DNA of 64,000 nt, from contig NC_015703.1 in the NCBI RefSeq assembly GCF_000218895.1, positions 5,159,001-5,223,000 on the forward strand, written 5' to 3'. Positions 45,318 to 54,183 of the stretch are shown piece by piece. How positions within the stretch are numbered: the stretch's first letter is position 1; the number at the start of each line of letters is the position of its first letter. A program made the translations under genes and the position numbers. Source of the DNA: Runella slithyformis DSM 19594. Its GTDB lineage: Bacteria; Bacteroidota; Bacteroidia; Cytophagales; Spirosomataceae. The notes beneath the pieces were generated by a model. That model made no database searches and was not told the DNA's origin. It saw only the letters and a program-made list of their open reading frames with translations.

Positions 45318-45872
45318 ATGGCTCAACAACAACGCAGACCTTTTCGACCCGTTAGACAAGAAGAACCGTACCGCATCAATGAACGTATCCGTGTCCCGCA
45401 AGTTCGTTTAGTTGGTGAAAATGTCCCTCAAGGTATCTATGATATTCAGCAGGCTATAAAGTTTGCAGAAGAACAAAACCTTGATCTGGTAGAAATTTCT
45501 CCCAACGCCGTTCCCCCCGTTTGCAAAGTAATTGACTACTCTAAGTTCAAATACGAGCAAAAGAAAAAGCAGAAGGAAATCAAGGCCAATGCCCAGAAAG
45601 TGGTCATTAAGGAGATACGATTCAGTCCGACAACCGACGACCATGATTATGATTTTAAACTGAAACATGCCATTAACTTCCTCAAAGAAGGAGCAAAAGT
45701 TAAGGCGTATGTGCAGTTTTCAGGCCGTGAAATTGTATTCAAAGACCAAGGGTACAAACTATTGGAACGTTTTGCCAAAGCATTGGAGGAAGTGGGTAAA
45801 GTGGAACTTGAACCAAAACTCGAAGGTAAACGGATGAGTATGATTTTGACTCCGAAAGCGATCAAAAAATAA
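45318..45872 (+). CDS. infC: Translation initiation factor IF-3
   Basis: 184 residues. N-terminal domain ([18 protein letters not shown]), linker helix rich in Lys ([14 protein letters not shown]), C-terminal domain with [24 protein letters not shown] and the late RMSMILTPK. It binds the 30S subunit and controls start-codon selection. It begins with an ordinary ATG, whereas enterobacterial infC uses AUU for autoregulation. Its usual partners rpmI and rplT are not present downstream in this window: two stem-loops follow instead. Confidence 0.95.
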   Translation: MAQQQRRPFRPVRQEEPYRINERIRVPQVRLVGENVPQGIYDIQQAIKFAEEQNLDLVEISPNAVPPVCKVIDYSKFKYEQKKKQKEIKANAQKVVIKEIRFSPTTDDHDYDFKLKHAINFLKEGAKVKAYVQFSGREIVFKDQGYKLLERFAKALEEVGKVELEPKLEGKRMSMILTPKAIKK

Positions 45873-45890
45873 TCATCTGTACACATACGT

Positions 45891-45974
45891 TTCCAACGTT
45901 AACACCTTATTGTTAACGTTGGAAAAGAAAAAAAGCGTCAGCCGCAGGTTTTTTCCTACGACTGACGCTTTTTT
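45891..45974 (+). terminator. Tandem hairpins after infC
   Basis: First stem: TTCCAACGTTAACA (45891-45904) with TGTTAACGTTGGAA (45911-45924), perfect 14 bp. Second stem: AAAAAAGCGTCAG (45929-45941) with CTGACGCTTTTTT (45962-45974), T-run on either strand. The latter is a classical bidirectional terminator; the first may be an added stability or regulatory hairpin. Confidence 0.8.
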
Positions 45975-46147
45975 GCATTGGATGCCCGTAAATAAAATAA
46001 GGTGTCCGAATTTTACGTGACAAAAAAAAGGATAGGCTTGGTGCCGGGTAAGTTACTGTTGTATAACGTTGGGCACCGGGTTTACCAAAATCCTAACCCC
46101 GATCGCCAAGGCTGTTGTAGATATAAAACTAAAAAGCATCTGCTTTT

Positions 46148-47494
46148 CTACGTCAGTTTAAGGTTTTTCGGATCCCAATTCACTACCTTTTTCTCAAAGT
46201 AGCTTTTGTTGCAGGCCAGTACAGGGGCGGCCGCACGGAATCCGAAAAGAGGGTCTTCCACAATGGGAGAATTATGCAAAATACCCTCAAAGAAAGTGGC
46301 AAAGTGGTTTTTGTGGGCGTCGTCGTCTTTGGGTGCTTCAAATTTTATTTCTTTGACCGGCTCAGGCGTGCGCGACTCTATGGGGTACTTGGCTTCGTAA
46401 GCGGCTTGGTATTCCTGTTGTTGGGCGTTCGTAAAGGTATTAAAGCTATCGCCCCCGCCATAACCGGGTGCGGCAGCGAGCTTGCGTTTGGTGAGGGTAA
46501 GAGATTCTCCGCTAAAGGTGATCTCTCCTTCATTTCCTACGATGCGTGTTACGTTTTTAATGGATCCTGCATTGGCAAAATTCACCCGTAATACCATTTG
46601 AAAAGGGTCAAATTTGCCCATAGCGGGGTATTCCATGGTCGCGATCATTACATCGGGCACATCACGGCCGTCTTTCCAATAGGAGAGTTGTCCCGACGAA
46701 AAAATGCGGTGAGGACCCAAAGCTCCGGTGACAAAATGCACGCCCGTAATGAGGTGGATGAACAGATCGCCGGCTACGCCCGTGCCGTAGTCGCGGTAGT
46801 TGCGCCAGCGGAAAAAACGTACGGGGTCAAAGGCTCGCTTGGGAGCATGACCCAAAAACGTTTCCCAATCAATGGTTTTGAGGGAGGCGTCGGTCGGTAT
46901 GGAGTATTGCCAGGCACCGATGGAATTGAACCGGTCATTGGTCGATTCAATAAAGTTGATCATTCCAATGTCTCCTGCTTCCACAAGGCGTTTGGCCTCT
47001 TTAAAAGCCGCACCGCTGATCCGCTGACTGCCGATCTGCATCACCTTTCCGGTGGCTTTGGCGGTGGCGATCACCGCCGCGCCTTCTTCGATATGCTGCA
47101 CCATTGGCTTTTCGCAATAGACGTGCTTGCCTTTCTTGAGTGCGGCGATGGAGATTCGGTCGTGCCAGTGGTCGGGTGTTACAATGAGTACGGCATCGAC
47201 ATCTTTTCGTTCGAGTATTTCACGATAATCACGGGTAGTTGCTATCTGATTGCCAAATACTTCCTTGGCGTGGGCCAGGCGACCGTCATAAAGGTCGGCC
47301 ACCGCTACCAGCTCGCACATTTCAGTTCGCAAAGCTGCCCTCGTATCGGCAAAGCCCTGGATTCCCATGCCGATAGTGGCAATGCGAATTTTATTATCAT
47401 TCAGACTTTTGATAATGTTAAAATGCGGTACAGCGGCCGTGGAGGCAGTAACAACACCCAATTGTTTGACGAAGGTGCGGCGGTCAGTTTTCAT
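46148..47494 (-). CDS. Tat-exported Gfo/Idh/MocA-family oxidoreductase
   Basis: 448 residues. Tat signal with D-R-R-T-F-V-K at residues 4-10. Rossmann domain follows: IRIATIGMGIQGFAD, VVAVAD-type strand ELVAVADLYDGR, DVDAVLIVTPDHWH and GKHVYCEKPM (the catalytic E-K-P). The C-terminal domain carries GDLFIHLITGVHFV with the usual His. It oxidises or reduces a sugar or inositol-like substrate with NAD(P). Export of a cofactor-loaded enzyme by Tat is typical for Bacteroidota members. Upstream (right) is the DUF4126 gene on the same strand. Confidence 0.9.
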   Translation of the reverse strand: MKTDRRTFVKQLGVVTASTAAVPHFNIIKSLNDNKIRIATIGMGIQGFADTRAALRTEMCELVAVADLYDGRLAHAKEVFGNQIATTRDYREILERKDVDAVLIVTPDHWHDRISIAALKKGKHVYCEKPMVQHIEEGAAVIATAKATGKVMQIGSQRISGAAFKEAKRLVEAGDIGMINFIESTNDRFNSIGAWQYSIPTDASLKTIDWETFLGHAPKRAFDPVRFFRWRNYRDYGTGVAGDLFIHLITGVHFVTGALGPHRIFSSGQLSYWKDGRDVPDVMIATMEYPAMGKFDPFQMVLRVNFANAGSIKNVTRIVGNEGEITFSGESLTLTKRKLAAAPGYGGGDSFNTFTNAQQQEYQAAYEAKYPIESRTPEPVKEIKFEAPKDDDAHKNHFATFFEGILHNSPIVEDPLFGFRAAAPVLACNKSYFEKKVVNWDPKNLKLT

Positions 47495-47570
47495 AGCGGA
47501 GGGGGGCGGTGATTGTGAGTTGAGGTTGGTGTAAATTTTACTTTAAAAATCAGTGTATCAGCATTTATAC

Positions 47571-48134
47571 TCAAATGGCCGGCTTACTTTTTCGGGTAAG
47601 TATTTTTCGTAAAAGCCATGTGATAAACAAAACGACAAAGACAAACGCGACAATAGGAAACCAGAACGTAAAAAATGAAAATACGACCGATAAAATGTTC
47701 TCAAACGTAGCCATAATGGGATTAGCCACGCCGCCGCTGAACTTCGTAGACGCCAGTCGAACGATGCTGGTGCCCGCCTGAATAAAGCCTGCGGTGCCGC
47801 CTCCCATGATGAGTCCAAGCCCCCACTGCAAAATAGGGTTATCTATTTCTATAAAGGAAGTCGTCAGCAATGTGCCGGCGGCAAAAGCGGCAGGGGTGGC
47901 GATGGTATCCAGCAGATTGTCGACCCATGGGATGTAATAGCCTCCGATTTCGAGCACAGTTGCCGTAGATAAAATGGCAATGGCGACCCAACTGCCCATC
48001 CACTCAAAGCCCGCAGCTCCGCTGACAAAGCCAAAATGAAGCGCCAAACTGCTCAGCAGGAGCGGTACAAATACCCTGAATCCCGAACAGGCCGCCAGAC
48101 CAACGCCCAAACAAAGGCTGAGGAAGATTTCCAT
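47571..48134 (-). CDS. DUF4126 membrane protein
   Basis: 187 residues, almost entirely hydrophobic, with five or so helices. Family blocks: CLGVGLAACSGFRVFVPLL, DTIATPAAFAAGTLL, MGGGTAGFIQAGTSIVRLAST, and a C-terminal transmembrane pair. Integral inner-membrane protein; function not established. Divergent from the AAA ATPase gene, 59 bases between starts. Confidence 0.88.
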   Translation of the reverse strand: MEIFLSLCLGVGLAACSGFRVFVPLLLSSLALHFGFVSGAAGFEWMGSWVAIAILSTATVLEIGGYYIPWVDNLLDTIATPAAFAAGTLLTTSFIEIDNPILQWGLGLIMGGGTAGFIQAGTSIVRLASTKFSGGVANPIMATFENILSVVFSFFTFWFPIVAFVFVVLFITWLLRKILTRKSKPAI

Positions 48135-48158
48135 GATAAAGAATAACGGTCTTTTATT

Positions 48159-48166
48159 TACCTTTG
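48159..48166 (+). promoter_or_regulatory. -7 promoter element upstream of the ATPase gene
   Basis: TACCTTTG matches TAnnTTTG and lies 27 bases before the start codon at 48194. No clear -33 box. Confidence 0.35.
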
Positions 48167-48193
48167 ATTTTGTATCTCCAATCCGAATGAAAT

Positions 48194-49804
48194 ATGCGTA
48201 TTACAAATTTAAAAATAGAAAATTTCAAGCGTTTTACTGATTTATCTATTGAGCAAATTCCTGAATCTGCTAAGCTGGTTCTTTTAATCGGTTCTAATGG
48301 GTCAGGGAAATCTTCTGTTTTTGACGCGTTTGATTGGTTGAAAAAAAATGTATATCATTTTTCTGTAGGTCCAGGAAAGAAAGATTATTACCAAAAAAAA
48401 GCAGAAATTGATCCATCAGTTAAAGTTATATTATCAGATGGAGTAACTATACACAAAAAAGACTTCGCAAAAGAAATAGATAATTATAGATTTATTGGAC
48501 GAAGCAGTAACAGAATCGTACCTCACATTACAAATCAATATAACCCGGAGGAAATTGTTAAAGATACAGATGCACCTAAATCATATATTGAAAATGATAC
48601 TCGTTTTACAAACGATGTCTATTCGTATATCCAACAAATAAACAATGCATTAAGAGAGCCCGTTTTTAGCGGTCGTTCTGCGGATACTTATCAAATTTTT
48701 CAGGATTTTATTGCTCCATTAAATACCTCACTTCTCACTATTTTAGGAGAAGAGGGACGTACTACGATTCAAATTGCGGAGTTTGAAGATGCCGGGCCAC
48801 AAAAAAATGCGAAACTCATCTTCAAAAAAGGAGAATCAAAAATTAACTACGATTTATTGAGTCATGGGGAGAAGCAAATTGTAATATTGCTGCTCAACTT
48901 TATTGTTCGGCGTAAATACTACGAAGATGCAATCATTTTTATTGATGAAATGGATTGTCATCTCAATACGTCTATTCAATATCGTTTGCTGGAAGAAATT
49001 GTTACGAAATGGATTCCTGATAGTGCCCAATTGTGGACGGCTTCTCACGCCCTTGGATTTATTGATTATGCAAATAAATCGGAACAGGCGGCCATCATTG
49101 ACTTTGATTTATTAGACTTTGACTTACCTCAAGTGCTTTTCCCTCAGCCAAAAAGCAGTCTGGAAGTATATGAGATCGCGATTCCAAAGGTTGTATTGTT
49201 TGAATTGATGAAGGATCGGAAATTGGTGGTATGTGAAAATCAAAATGATGAATATTACAACCTGCTGCTCCTGCCGGATACTATTTTTGTGGGAGTAAAA
49301 GACGCACGTGATGTTTTTTTACACATAAAAAGGGATGCTCGCTATCATTCTGTCCGTGACCGAGACTTTTTGAGTGATGAAGAAATTAAACGAATCAGGG
49401 AAGAATATCCCAATCATCATATTTTAGAGTATTACGATTTTGAAAACTATCTCTATCATCCGGACAACATTGCGGAAATTGCACCTGAAGGCTTTTCAAT
49501 AGAAAAATACATCGAAGAAATATCCGCCCAGAAAAAGCTGAAATTAAATCGAAAAATTTTACCTGCATTGATGGCTTCCCGTCTGACGTATGAGGAATTT
49601 AAAACAAACCCTAAATTCAAAGATAAAGAAGTTGAGACGATAGTAGCTGACTTAGAAAGCGATGATTTGGAGCGCTTTTACAAATATTTTGACATGAAAG
49701 AGCAATTTGATAAATCAATTTTAGCCCCGTTTAATCTGAAAAAAGAGGATTTAGTGCGTACAAATTGGTTTAAGCAACAGATTCAACAAATAATAAACCC
49801 GTAG
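48194..49804 (+). CDS. Stand-alone AAA/ABC-type ATPase with DUF4435/TOPRIM-like C-terminal domain
   Basis: 536 residues. N-terminal SMC/RecF-like ATPase: Walker A GSNGSGKSS at 33-41, signature L-S-H-G-E-K-Q, Walker B AIIFIDEMD and switch His in TASHALGF. From about residue 325 comes a domain resembling DUF4435/OLD TOPRIM: LVVCENQNDEYYNLLLL, GVKDARDVF, RDRDFLSDEE and YYDFENYLYHP. AAA plus TOPRIM-like architecture is typical of anti-phage OLD, Gabija and PARIS proteins (PARIS uses an AAA_15 AriA plus a DUF4435 AriB, sometimes fused). Coding sequence is visibly AT-richer than its neighbours and stands alone between divergent and convergent housekeeping genes, suggesting horizontal gain. Cytoplasmic. 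Confidence 0.82.
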   Translation: MRITNLKIENFKRFTDLSIEQIPESAKLVLLIGSNGSGKSSVFDAFDWLKKNVYHFSVGPGKKDYYQKKAEIDPSVKVILSDGVTIHKKDFAKEIDNYRFIGRSSNRIVPHITNQYNPEEIVKDTDAPKSYIENDTRFTNDVYSYIQQINNALREPVFSGRSADTYQIFQDFIAPLNTSLLTILGEEGRTTIQIAEFEDAGPQKNAKLIFKKGESKINYDLLSHGEKQIVILLLNFIVRRKYYEDAIIFIDEMDCHLNTSIQYRLLEEIVTKWIPDSAQLWTASHALGFIDYANKSEQAAIIDFDLLDFDLPQVLFPQPKSSLEVYEIAIPKVVLFELMKDRKLVVCENQNDEYYNLLLLPDTIFVGVKDARDVFLHIKRDARYHSVRDRDFLSDEEIKRIREEYPNHHILEYYDFENYLYHPDNIAEIAPEGFSIEKYIEEISAQKKLKLNRKILPALMASRLTYEEFKTNPKFKDKEVETIVADLESDDLERFYKYFDMKEQFDKSILAPFNLKKEDLVRTNWFKQQIQQIINP

Positions 49805-49829
49805 GGGTGGGGTTTACCTCCACCCACGG
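49799..49829. terminator. Hairpin between convergent genes
   Basis: CCGT-AG-GGGTGG (49799-49810) pairs with CCACCC-ACGG (49820-49829), overlapping the ATPase stop codon and followed by TGTATTATTTT. Probably terminates the ATPase gene, and the propeller gene from the other side. Confidence 0.5.
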
Positions 49830-49833
49830 TGTA

Positions 49834-50688
49834 TTATTTTATCGCATAGGCCGTCACGGTATTCTTATAAAAATTCGGGATAAGAACCGTTTTGGTCTGC
49901 GGAATGTAGCCAAAGTCAGCCGTATTGACCTGAGGCGTTTTGCTGTCGATGAGTTTCCAAACTTTACCGTCGGGCTTCACGTAATATACTTCACCGTGCC
50001 AGCAGGAGATCAGGTAATCGTCACCGTAACGCAAAATCCCGTCGGCGGTTTTGTTGGCCATGGCCCATGAAGTATATTTTTTGGTGGTATAGTCCATTTT
50101 CCAGAGATTTCCCGTGCCTGCTGAAGCTACAATAAGGTGGTCTTTTTCGGCAAAAACACCGTTTGGCCCCTGCAAATTGGGGTCGTCCAGAAATAATTCC
50201 ATTTTTCCGTCGGCGTAGCGGTACAGTTTATGTCCGCGTGAATCACTTACAAATACTTCGCCCTTAGGACTTACGCTCACATCATTGAGCATCACAGCGT
50301 TAACGGCCGCATGACGGTTTTGGATTTTACCCGTTTTTAAATCAATTTCTACCAACTCTTTCAAGTCAGCCACAAACAGCGAATTTTTCAGGATGCCCAT
50401 GCCTTTGGGGTCATTCAGTCCCGTGGCCCATTGAAGGGTTTTGATCTTGCCATCGATGGTTAAAACGGAGATAAATCCGTCGCCGTCAGGCGCTTCCACA
50501 TTGACTTTGTTGATATTGGCCACAAACAGGCGCTTGCCCTGCGCATCATATTGCACCGATTCGGGGGTGCGCAGCAGCGTATCAGATTTCCAAAGTTGAT
50601 GGAGATTGATGGGCGCGTTGTCCTGTGCCTGAGCAGTGCTGAAGCTCACTGCCAGTAAAGCGGGAAGAATAAATTTGAAAGTTTTCAC
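49834..50688 (-). CDS. Secreted SMP-30/NHL-type beta-propeller protein
   Basis: 284 residues with a signal peptide (ends T-A-Q-A-Q). Propeller blades: ESVQYDAQGKRLFVANINK, GLNDPKGMGILKNSLFVAD, LNDVSVSPKGEVFVSDSRGHKLYR, NGVFAEKDHLIVASAGTGNLW, GILRYGDDYLISCWHGEVYYV. This resembles gluconolactonase-like and NHL propellers. A lactonase role is possible but the metal ligands (Glu, Asn, Asp) cannot be verified by eye. Divergent from the DUF1080 gene, 61 bases between starts. Confidence 0.8.
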   Translation of the reverse strand: MKTFKFILPALLAVSFSTAQAQDNAPINLHQLWKSDTLLRTPESVQYDAQGKRLFVANINKVNVEAPDGDGFISVLTIDGKIKTLQWATGLNDPKGMGILKNSLFVADLKELVEIDLKTGKIQNRHAAVNAVMLNDVSVSPKGEVFVSDSRGHKLYRYADGKMELFLDDPNLQGPNGVFAEKDHLIVASAGTGNLWKMDYTTKKYTSWAMANKTADGILRYGDDYLISCWHGEVYYVKPDGKVWKLIDSKTPQVNTADFGYIPQTKTVLIPNFYKNTVTAYAIK

Positions 50689-50749
50689 GGTAAATAACGT
50701 TAAATGGTGACTTAATTTAAGAAATTTAACACTTTGATCTTTAAAAGCA

Positions 50750-51370
50750 ATGAATTTATCTAAACTACGCGTCTTACTGCTGCTTACCCTTTGCTGTGGT
50801 GTATCGGTCTTTTCTGCCTCGGCTCAAAAAAAAGAAAAGCTCTTTAACGGCAAAGATCTGAAAGGATGGAAAATTTACGGAACCGAAAAGTGGTTTGTAG
50901 AAAACGGCGAGTTGGTGTGCGAAAGCGGTCCTGATAAAGGCTACGGATATTTAGCCACCGAAAAGACCTACAAAAATTTTGAATTAACTGTTGATTTCAA
51001 ACAGGGAGCCAACGGTAACAGCGGCGTTTTTATTCGCTCCAATATTCCCGACGGCAGCACCAAGATCAGCGGCTGGCAGGTTGAAGTAGCACCTCCAAAT
51101 CACGATACCGGCGGAATTTATGAATCCTACGGACGCGGTTGGATCATCCAGATTCCTGACGAGAAAGAAGGCTTTTTGAAATTCGGAGAATGGAATACAC
51201 TCAAGATTCGCGCCGAAGGTGCCCGCGTACAAACCTGGCTTAACGGCCACGAAATGGTGGACCTGACCGATGAAAAACTGGGCGCCGGCAACGGTTCCAT
51301 CGCGCTTCAGATACACGATGGCGGCGGCATAAAAGTAAACTGGAAAAACTTGGTAATTAAGCCCTTATAG
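50750..51370 (+). CDS. Secreted DUF1080 (3-keto-disaccharide hydrolase-like) protein
   Basis: 206 residues with a signal peptide (cut near S-A-S-A-Q). DUF1080/concanavalin-like fold: LFNGKDLKGWKIYG at the start, then NFELTVDFKQGANGNSGVFIRS, GWQVEV, WNTLKIRAEGARVQTWLNG, IALQIHDGGGIKVNWKNLVIKPL. Some family members hydrolyse 3-keto-glycosides made by Gfo/Idh dehydrogenases; the exported Gfo/Idh gene 3 kb away would fit such a pathway, but direct linkage is inference. A good terminator follows at 51441. Confidence 0.9.
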   Translation: MNLSKLRVLLLLTLCCGVSVFSASAQKKEKLFNGKDLKGWKIYGTEKWFVENGELVCESGPDKGYGYLATEKTYKNFELTVDFKQGANGNSGVFIRSNIPDGSTKISGWQVEVAPPNHDTGGIYESYGRGWIIQIPDEKEGFLKFGEWNTLKIRAEGARVQTWLNGHEMVDLTDEKLGAGNGSIALQIHDGGGIKVNWKNLVIKPL

Positions 51371-51440
51371 GGCATTTGGGAGAAGGATATTTTTATCTCA
51401 TTCCAAAAAGAGTTACCTTTGAATTCAATTCGCAGAAAGA

Positions 51441-51488
51441 CCTTCCATATCCGGGTACCTTTGCCTGTAAGATATGGAAGGTTTTTTT
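51441..51488 (+). terminator. Rho-independent terminator
   Basis: CCTTCCATAT (51441-51450) and ATATGGAAGG (51472-51481) pair perfectly, followed by TTTTTTT. Confidence 0.8.
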
Positions 51489-51561
51489 ATATTAAACAAT
51501 ACCTAATGCAGACGTACCAAGTCCTAACGCTTGATTTGGCCGGTCGTTTATCACAATTTTT

Positions 51562-52857
51562 ATGACATTTGATTCATTACATTTAATAGAGCCTATTCTG
51601 AGGTCTATCAAAACAGAAGGCTACACTACTCCCACACCCATTCAGGAACAAGCCATTCCCATCGTACTTGAAGGTAAAGACCTGTTGGGTTGCGCCCAAA
51701 CCGGTACCGGAAAGACCGCCGCTTTTGCCATTCCCATTCTGCAACTGTTGGTTCAGGGGCAAACACACGCTTCACGCCGCGAAAAACGTACGATCAAAGC
51801 CTTGATATTGACGCCTACGCGTGAGTTAGCGATACAGATCGGCGAAAGTTTTGCCGCCTATGGTCGCCATACCAGACTGAAACATACCGTTATTTTTGGG
51901 GGAGTAAAACAATTACGCCAAACGGATTCACTCCAAAACGGCGTCGATATTCTGATTGCTACGCCCGGTCGATTGATCGATCTGATGGCGCAGCGCTTTG
52001 TGAGCTTAAAACACCTCGAAATTTTTGTCTTGGACGAGGCCGACCGGATGCTTGACATGGGTTTTGTGCATGACGTACGAAGAATTATTGCGGTGATTCC
52101 GCCCAAGCGTCAATCGCTTTTCTTTTCGGCTACTATGCCGCCCGAAATTGTGAAACTGGCCGATACTATTTTAGTGAAGCCCGAAAAAGTGGAGGTAACT
52201 CCCGTTTCTTCCACCGTCGATATCATTCAGCAATCTGTATTTTTTGTCGACAAGGATAACAAGAATGCGCTCCTGCTTCATATTCTCGAAGATAAATCCA
52301 TTGAAACGGCCTTGGTTTTTACCCGAACCAAGCACGGCGCTGATAAGGTTGTGAAAGTTCTCCAGCGCCACGAAATAAAAGCGGAAGCCATTCACGGCAA
52401 TAAATCACAGAATGCCCGTCAAAATGCGTTGAATAATTTCAAAGAAAAAACCACTCGGGTGTTAGTCGCTACGGATATCGCCGCGCGCGGCATTGACGTG
52501 GATGAGTTGGCGTATGTGATCAATTTTGAAATTCCCGAAATTCCCGAAACCTACGTACACCGCATCGGTCGTACGGGCAGGGCAGGAGCGAAGGGAACAG
52601 CTTATTCTTTCTGTGATACCGAAGAAAGAGGGTCATTGAAAGATATTCAGAAACTGATTGCCAAAGTGATTCCCGTGGTAGAAGATCATCCGTTTCCGTT
52701 AAGTCAGAAGCCCGGCAATGAGGCCGCCAAAGCGCACAACGTCGCTGCCCGGGGCAACCGTCCGAGCCGACCGAATGCACATTCACAGAATCAGTCTAAA
52801 CCTTCCGGGGCAACGGCCGATCGGGATAAAAAGCCTTGGTTTAAAAGAGGCCGATAA
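51562..52857 (+). CDS. rhlE: DEAD-box RNA helicase (RhlE type)
   Basis: 431 residues. Unwinds structured RNA with ATP, typically in ribosome assembly and cold adaptation. All motifs visible: Q-motif [14 protein letters not shown], Walker [45 protein letters not shown] and HRIGRTGR. The C-terminal 60 residues are a basic, Asn/Ser/Pro-rich tail ([11 protein letters not shown], ending WFKRGR) likely to bind RNA. RhlE is the closest group by motif detail; DeaD/CsdA is the main alternative. Confidence 0.9.
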   Translation: MTFDSLHLIEPILRSIKTEGYTTPTPIQEQAIPIVLEGKDLLGCAQTGTGKTAAFAIPILQLLVQGQTHASRREKRTIKALILTPTRELAIQIGESFAAYGRHTRLKHTVIFGGVKQLRQTDSLQNGVDILIATPGRLIDLMAQRFVSLKHLEIFVLDEADRMLDMGFVHDVRRIIAVIPPKRQSLFFSATMPPEIVKLADTILVKPEKVEVTPVSSTVDIIQQSVFFVDKDNKNALLLHILEDKSIETALVFTRTKHGADKVVKVLQRHEIKAEAIHGNKSQNARQNALNNFKEKTTRVLVATDIAARGIDVDELAYVINFEIPEIPETYVHRIGRTGRAGAKGTAYSFCDTEERGSLKDIQKLIAKVIPVVEDHPFPLSQKPGNEAAKAHNVAARGNRPSRPNAHSQNQSKPSGATADRDKKPWFKRGR

Positions 52858-52876
52858 CAAAGCGTTTCAATAGAAT

Positions 52877-52913
52877 GCCTCACTTTGTACCCACAAAAGG
52901 AACGGAGTGAGGC
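52877..52913. terminator. Hairpin between helicase and fur
   Basis: GCCTCACT (52877-52884) with AGTGAGGC (52906-52913), 8-bp stem, followed by TATTTTG; convergent genes share it. Confidence 0.6.
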
Positions 52914-52925
52914 TATTTTGTGCCC

Positions 52926-53342
52926 TTACTCACTGCAAACGGGGCAGATGCCCTGAATCAACAGGTTTATTTCTTTGGTGGCAAACCCCTTCGGCAGTTT
53001 TACCGGAGGAATATGAATATGGTCCAGACATATTGTTTTTCCGCAAAGTTCACATTTAAAATGAACATGGTCGTGGTGATGATCGTGGTCATGACACACT
53101 TCTTTGCAAAGCGCATAGCGTAGGCCGTCTTCATCCAATACCTTATGAATGATGCCTTTATCTACAAATGTTTTAAGGGTACGATAGATCGTTACGCGGT
53201 CGTAGCGGTCCTGCAATCCGTTTTCCAGATCTCCGTGTGAAAGTGCCGAATCGCGGTGGTGGAGTATAGCTAAAATATCTTCACGGCAGCCCGTATGGCG
53301 CAATTCGTGCAAACGTAATGTATCTTTGGCGAACGTATTCAT
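52926..53342 (-). CDS. fur: Fur-family metal-responsive repressor
   Basis: 138 residues. Winged-helix N-terminus (about 5-75: TGCREDILAILHHRDSALSHG, YDRVTIYRTLKTFVDKGIIHKV) followed by the metal domain with an unusually His/Asp-rich loop (C-H-D-H-D-H-H-H-D-H-V-H-F) and two CxxC pairs: C-E-L-C and C-P-V-C near the C-terminus. Both Cys pairs would form the structural zinc site. The rich His loop could favour zinc (Zur) over iron, so Fur versus Zur is open. Divergent from mogA. Confidence 0.85.
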   Translation of the reverse strand: MNTFAKDTLRLHELRHTGCREDILAILHHRDSALSHGDLENGLQDRYDRVTIYRTLKTFVDKGIIHKVLDEDGLRYALCKEVCHDHDHHHDHVHFKCELCGKTICLDHIHIPPVKLPKGFATKEINLLIQGICPVCSE

Positions 53343-53441
53343 TTAAAAGAATCCCTTACCGGGTCATTGATTTAGAGCGGAAAGTTGGTAGGCATAAACG
53401 GTCGAAACTTTCGCGTTGTTAAGTAAACTACAGTAAACCCT

Positions 53442-53462
53442 CCGAAAGTTCTCAACTTTCGG
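53442..53462. promoter_or_regulatory. Perfect 9-3-9 palindrome between fur and mogA
   Basis: CCGAAAGTT, CTC, AACTTTCGG (53442-53462). Related pieces, CGGAAAGTT near 53380 and CGAAACTTTCG near 53403, lie in the same 157-base divergent region. Operator-like, possibly the Fur-family site. Confidence 0.4.
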
Positions 53463-53499
53463 GAAGTTATCAAAATTACAACGTTTAATTTCTGTATTC

Positions 53500-54024
53500 A
53501 TGCTAAAAATCGGCATCATCAATGTATCAGACCGCGCCAGTGCGGGCATTTACGAAGACATTCCCGGCAAAGCCATCGTGTCTACACTCAACGAGTATTT
53601 AACCAATGAATGGGAACCCGTGTATCGGGTTATTCCTGACGAGCAACATCTTATCAGTCAGGCCCTTGTCGAAATGTCCGACAAAGAAGGCTGTTGTTTG
53701 GTGGTTACCTGTGGCGGTACGGGCCCCGCACTCCGCGATGTAACGCCCGAAGCCACCGAAGCCGTCTGTCAGAAAATGATGCCCGGCTTTGGGGAATTGA
53801 TGCGGCAGGTAAGTTTACAATATGTGCCCACGGCCATTCTATCGCGCCAAACGGCAGGAATTCGGGGCAAGACATTGATCGTTAATTTGCCGGGCAAGCC
53901 ATCGGCCATACGGCAATGCCTGGATGCGGTGTTTCCGGCGATTCCGTATTGTATAGATCTGATCGGAGGGCCTTATTTGGAAACCAACGAAGCCGTGATG
54001 AAAGTGTTTCGGCCGAAAAGCTGA
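53500..54024 (+). CDS. mogA: Molybdopterin adenylyltransferase (MogA/MoaB type)
   Basis: 174 residues. Adenylates molybdopterin before molybdenum insertion. Family signatures: IGIINVSDRASAGIYED, VVTCGGTGPALRDVTPEAT (the phosphate/substrate loop with G-G-T-G), LSRQTAGIRGKTLIVNLPGKPSAIRQCL. The S-D-R-A-S-x-G-x-Y-E-D start is of MogA, not MoaB. No other cofactor genes are nearby in the window. Confidence 0.9.
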   Translation: MLKIGIINVSDRASAGIYEDIPGKAIVSTLNEYLTNEWEPVYRVIPDEQHLISQALVEMSDKEGCCLVVTCGGTGPALRDVTPEATEAVCQKMMPGFGELMRQVSLQYVPTAILSRQTAGIRGKTLIVNLPGKPSAIRQCLDAVFPAIPYCIDLIGGPYLETNEAVMKVFRPKS

Positions 54025-54183
54025 ATTAGATTGGGGTGGGTTAGGAGGACCCAACGAACGGCCAAGAGTTTATAACAAAACAAGGGACCGAAGAAGGTTT
54101 AGGGTACCCAAATAGCCTGAATGAGATTAGAATCAGTATTTTATTGACTTTGCACATTACACATTAACCTTTATATTTTTTCC

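Noticed and set aside
46598-47512. A 304-codon rightward ORF
   Set aside because: Antisense to the Gfo/Idh oxidoreductase, which has a Tat signal and full domain motifs.
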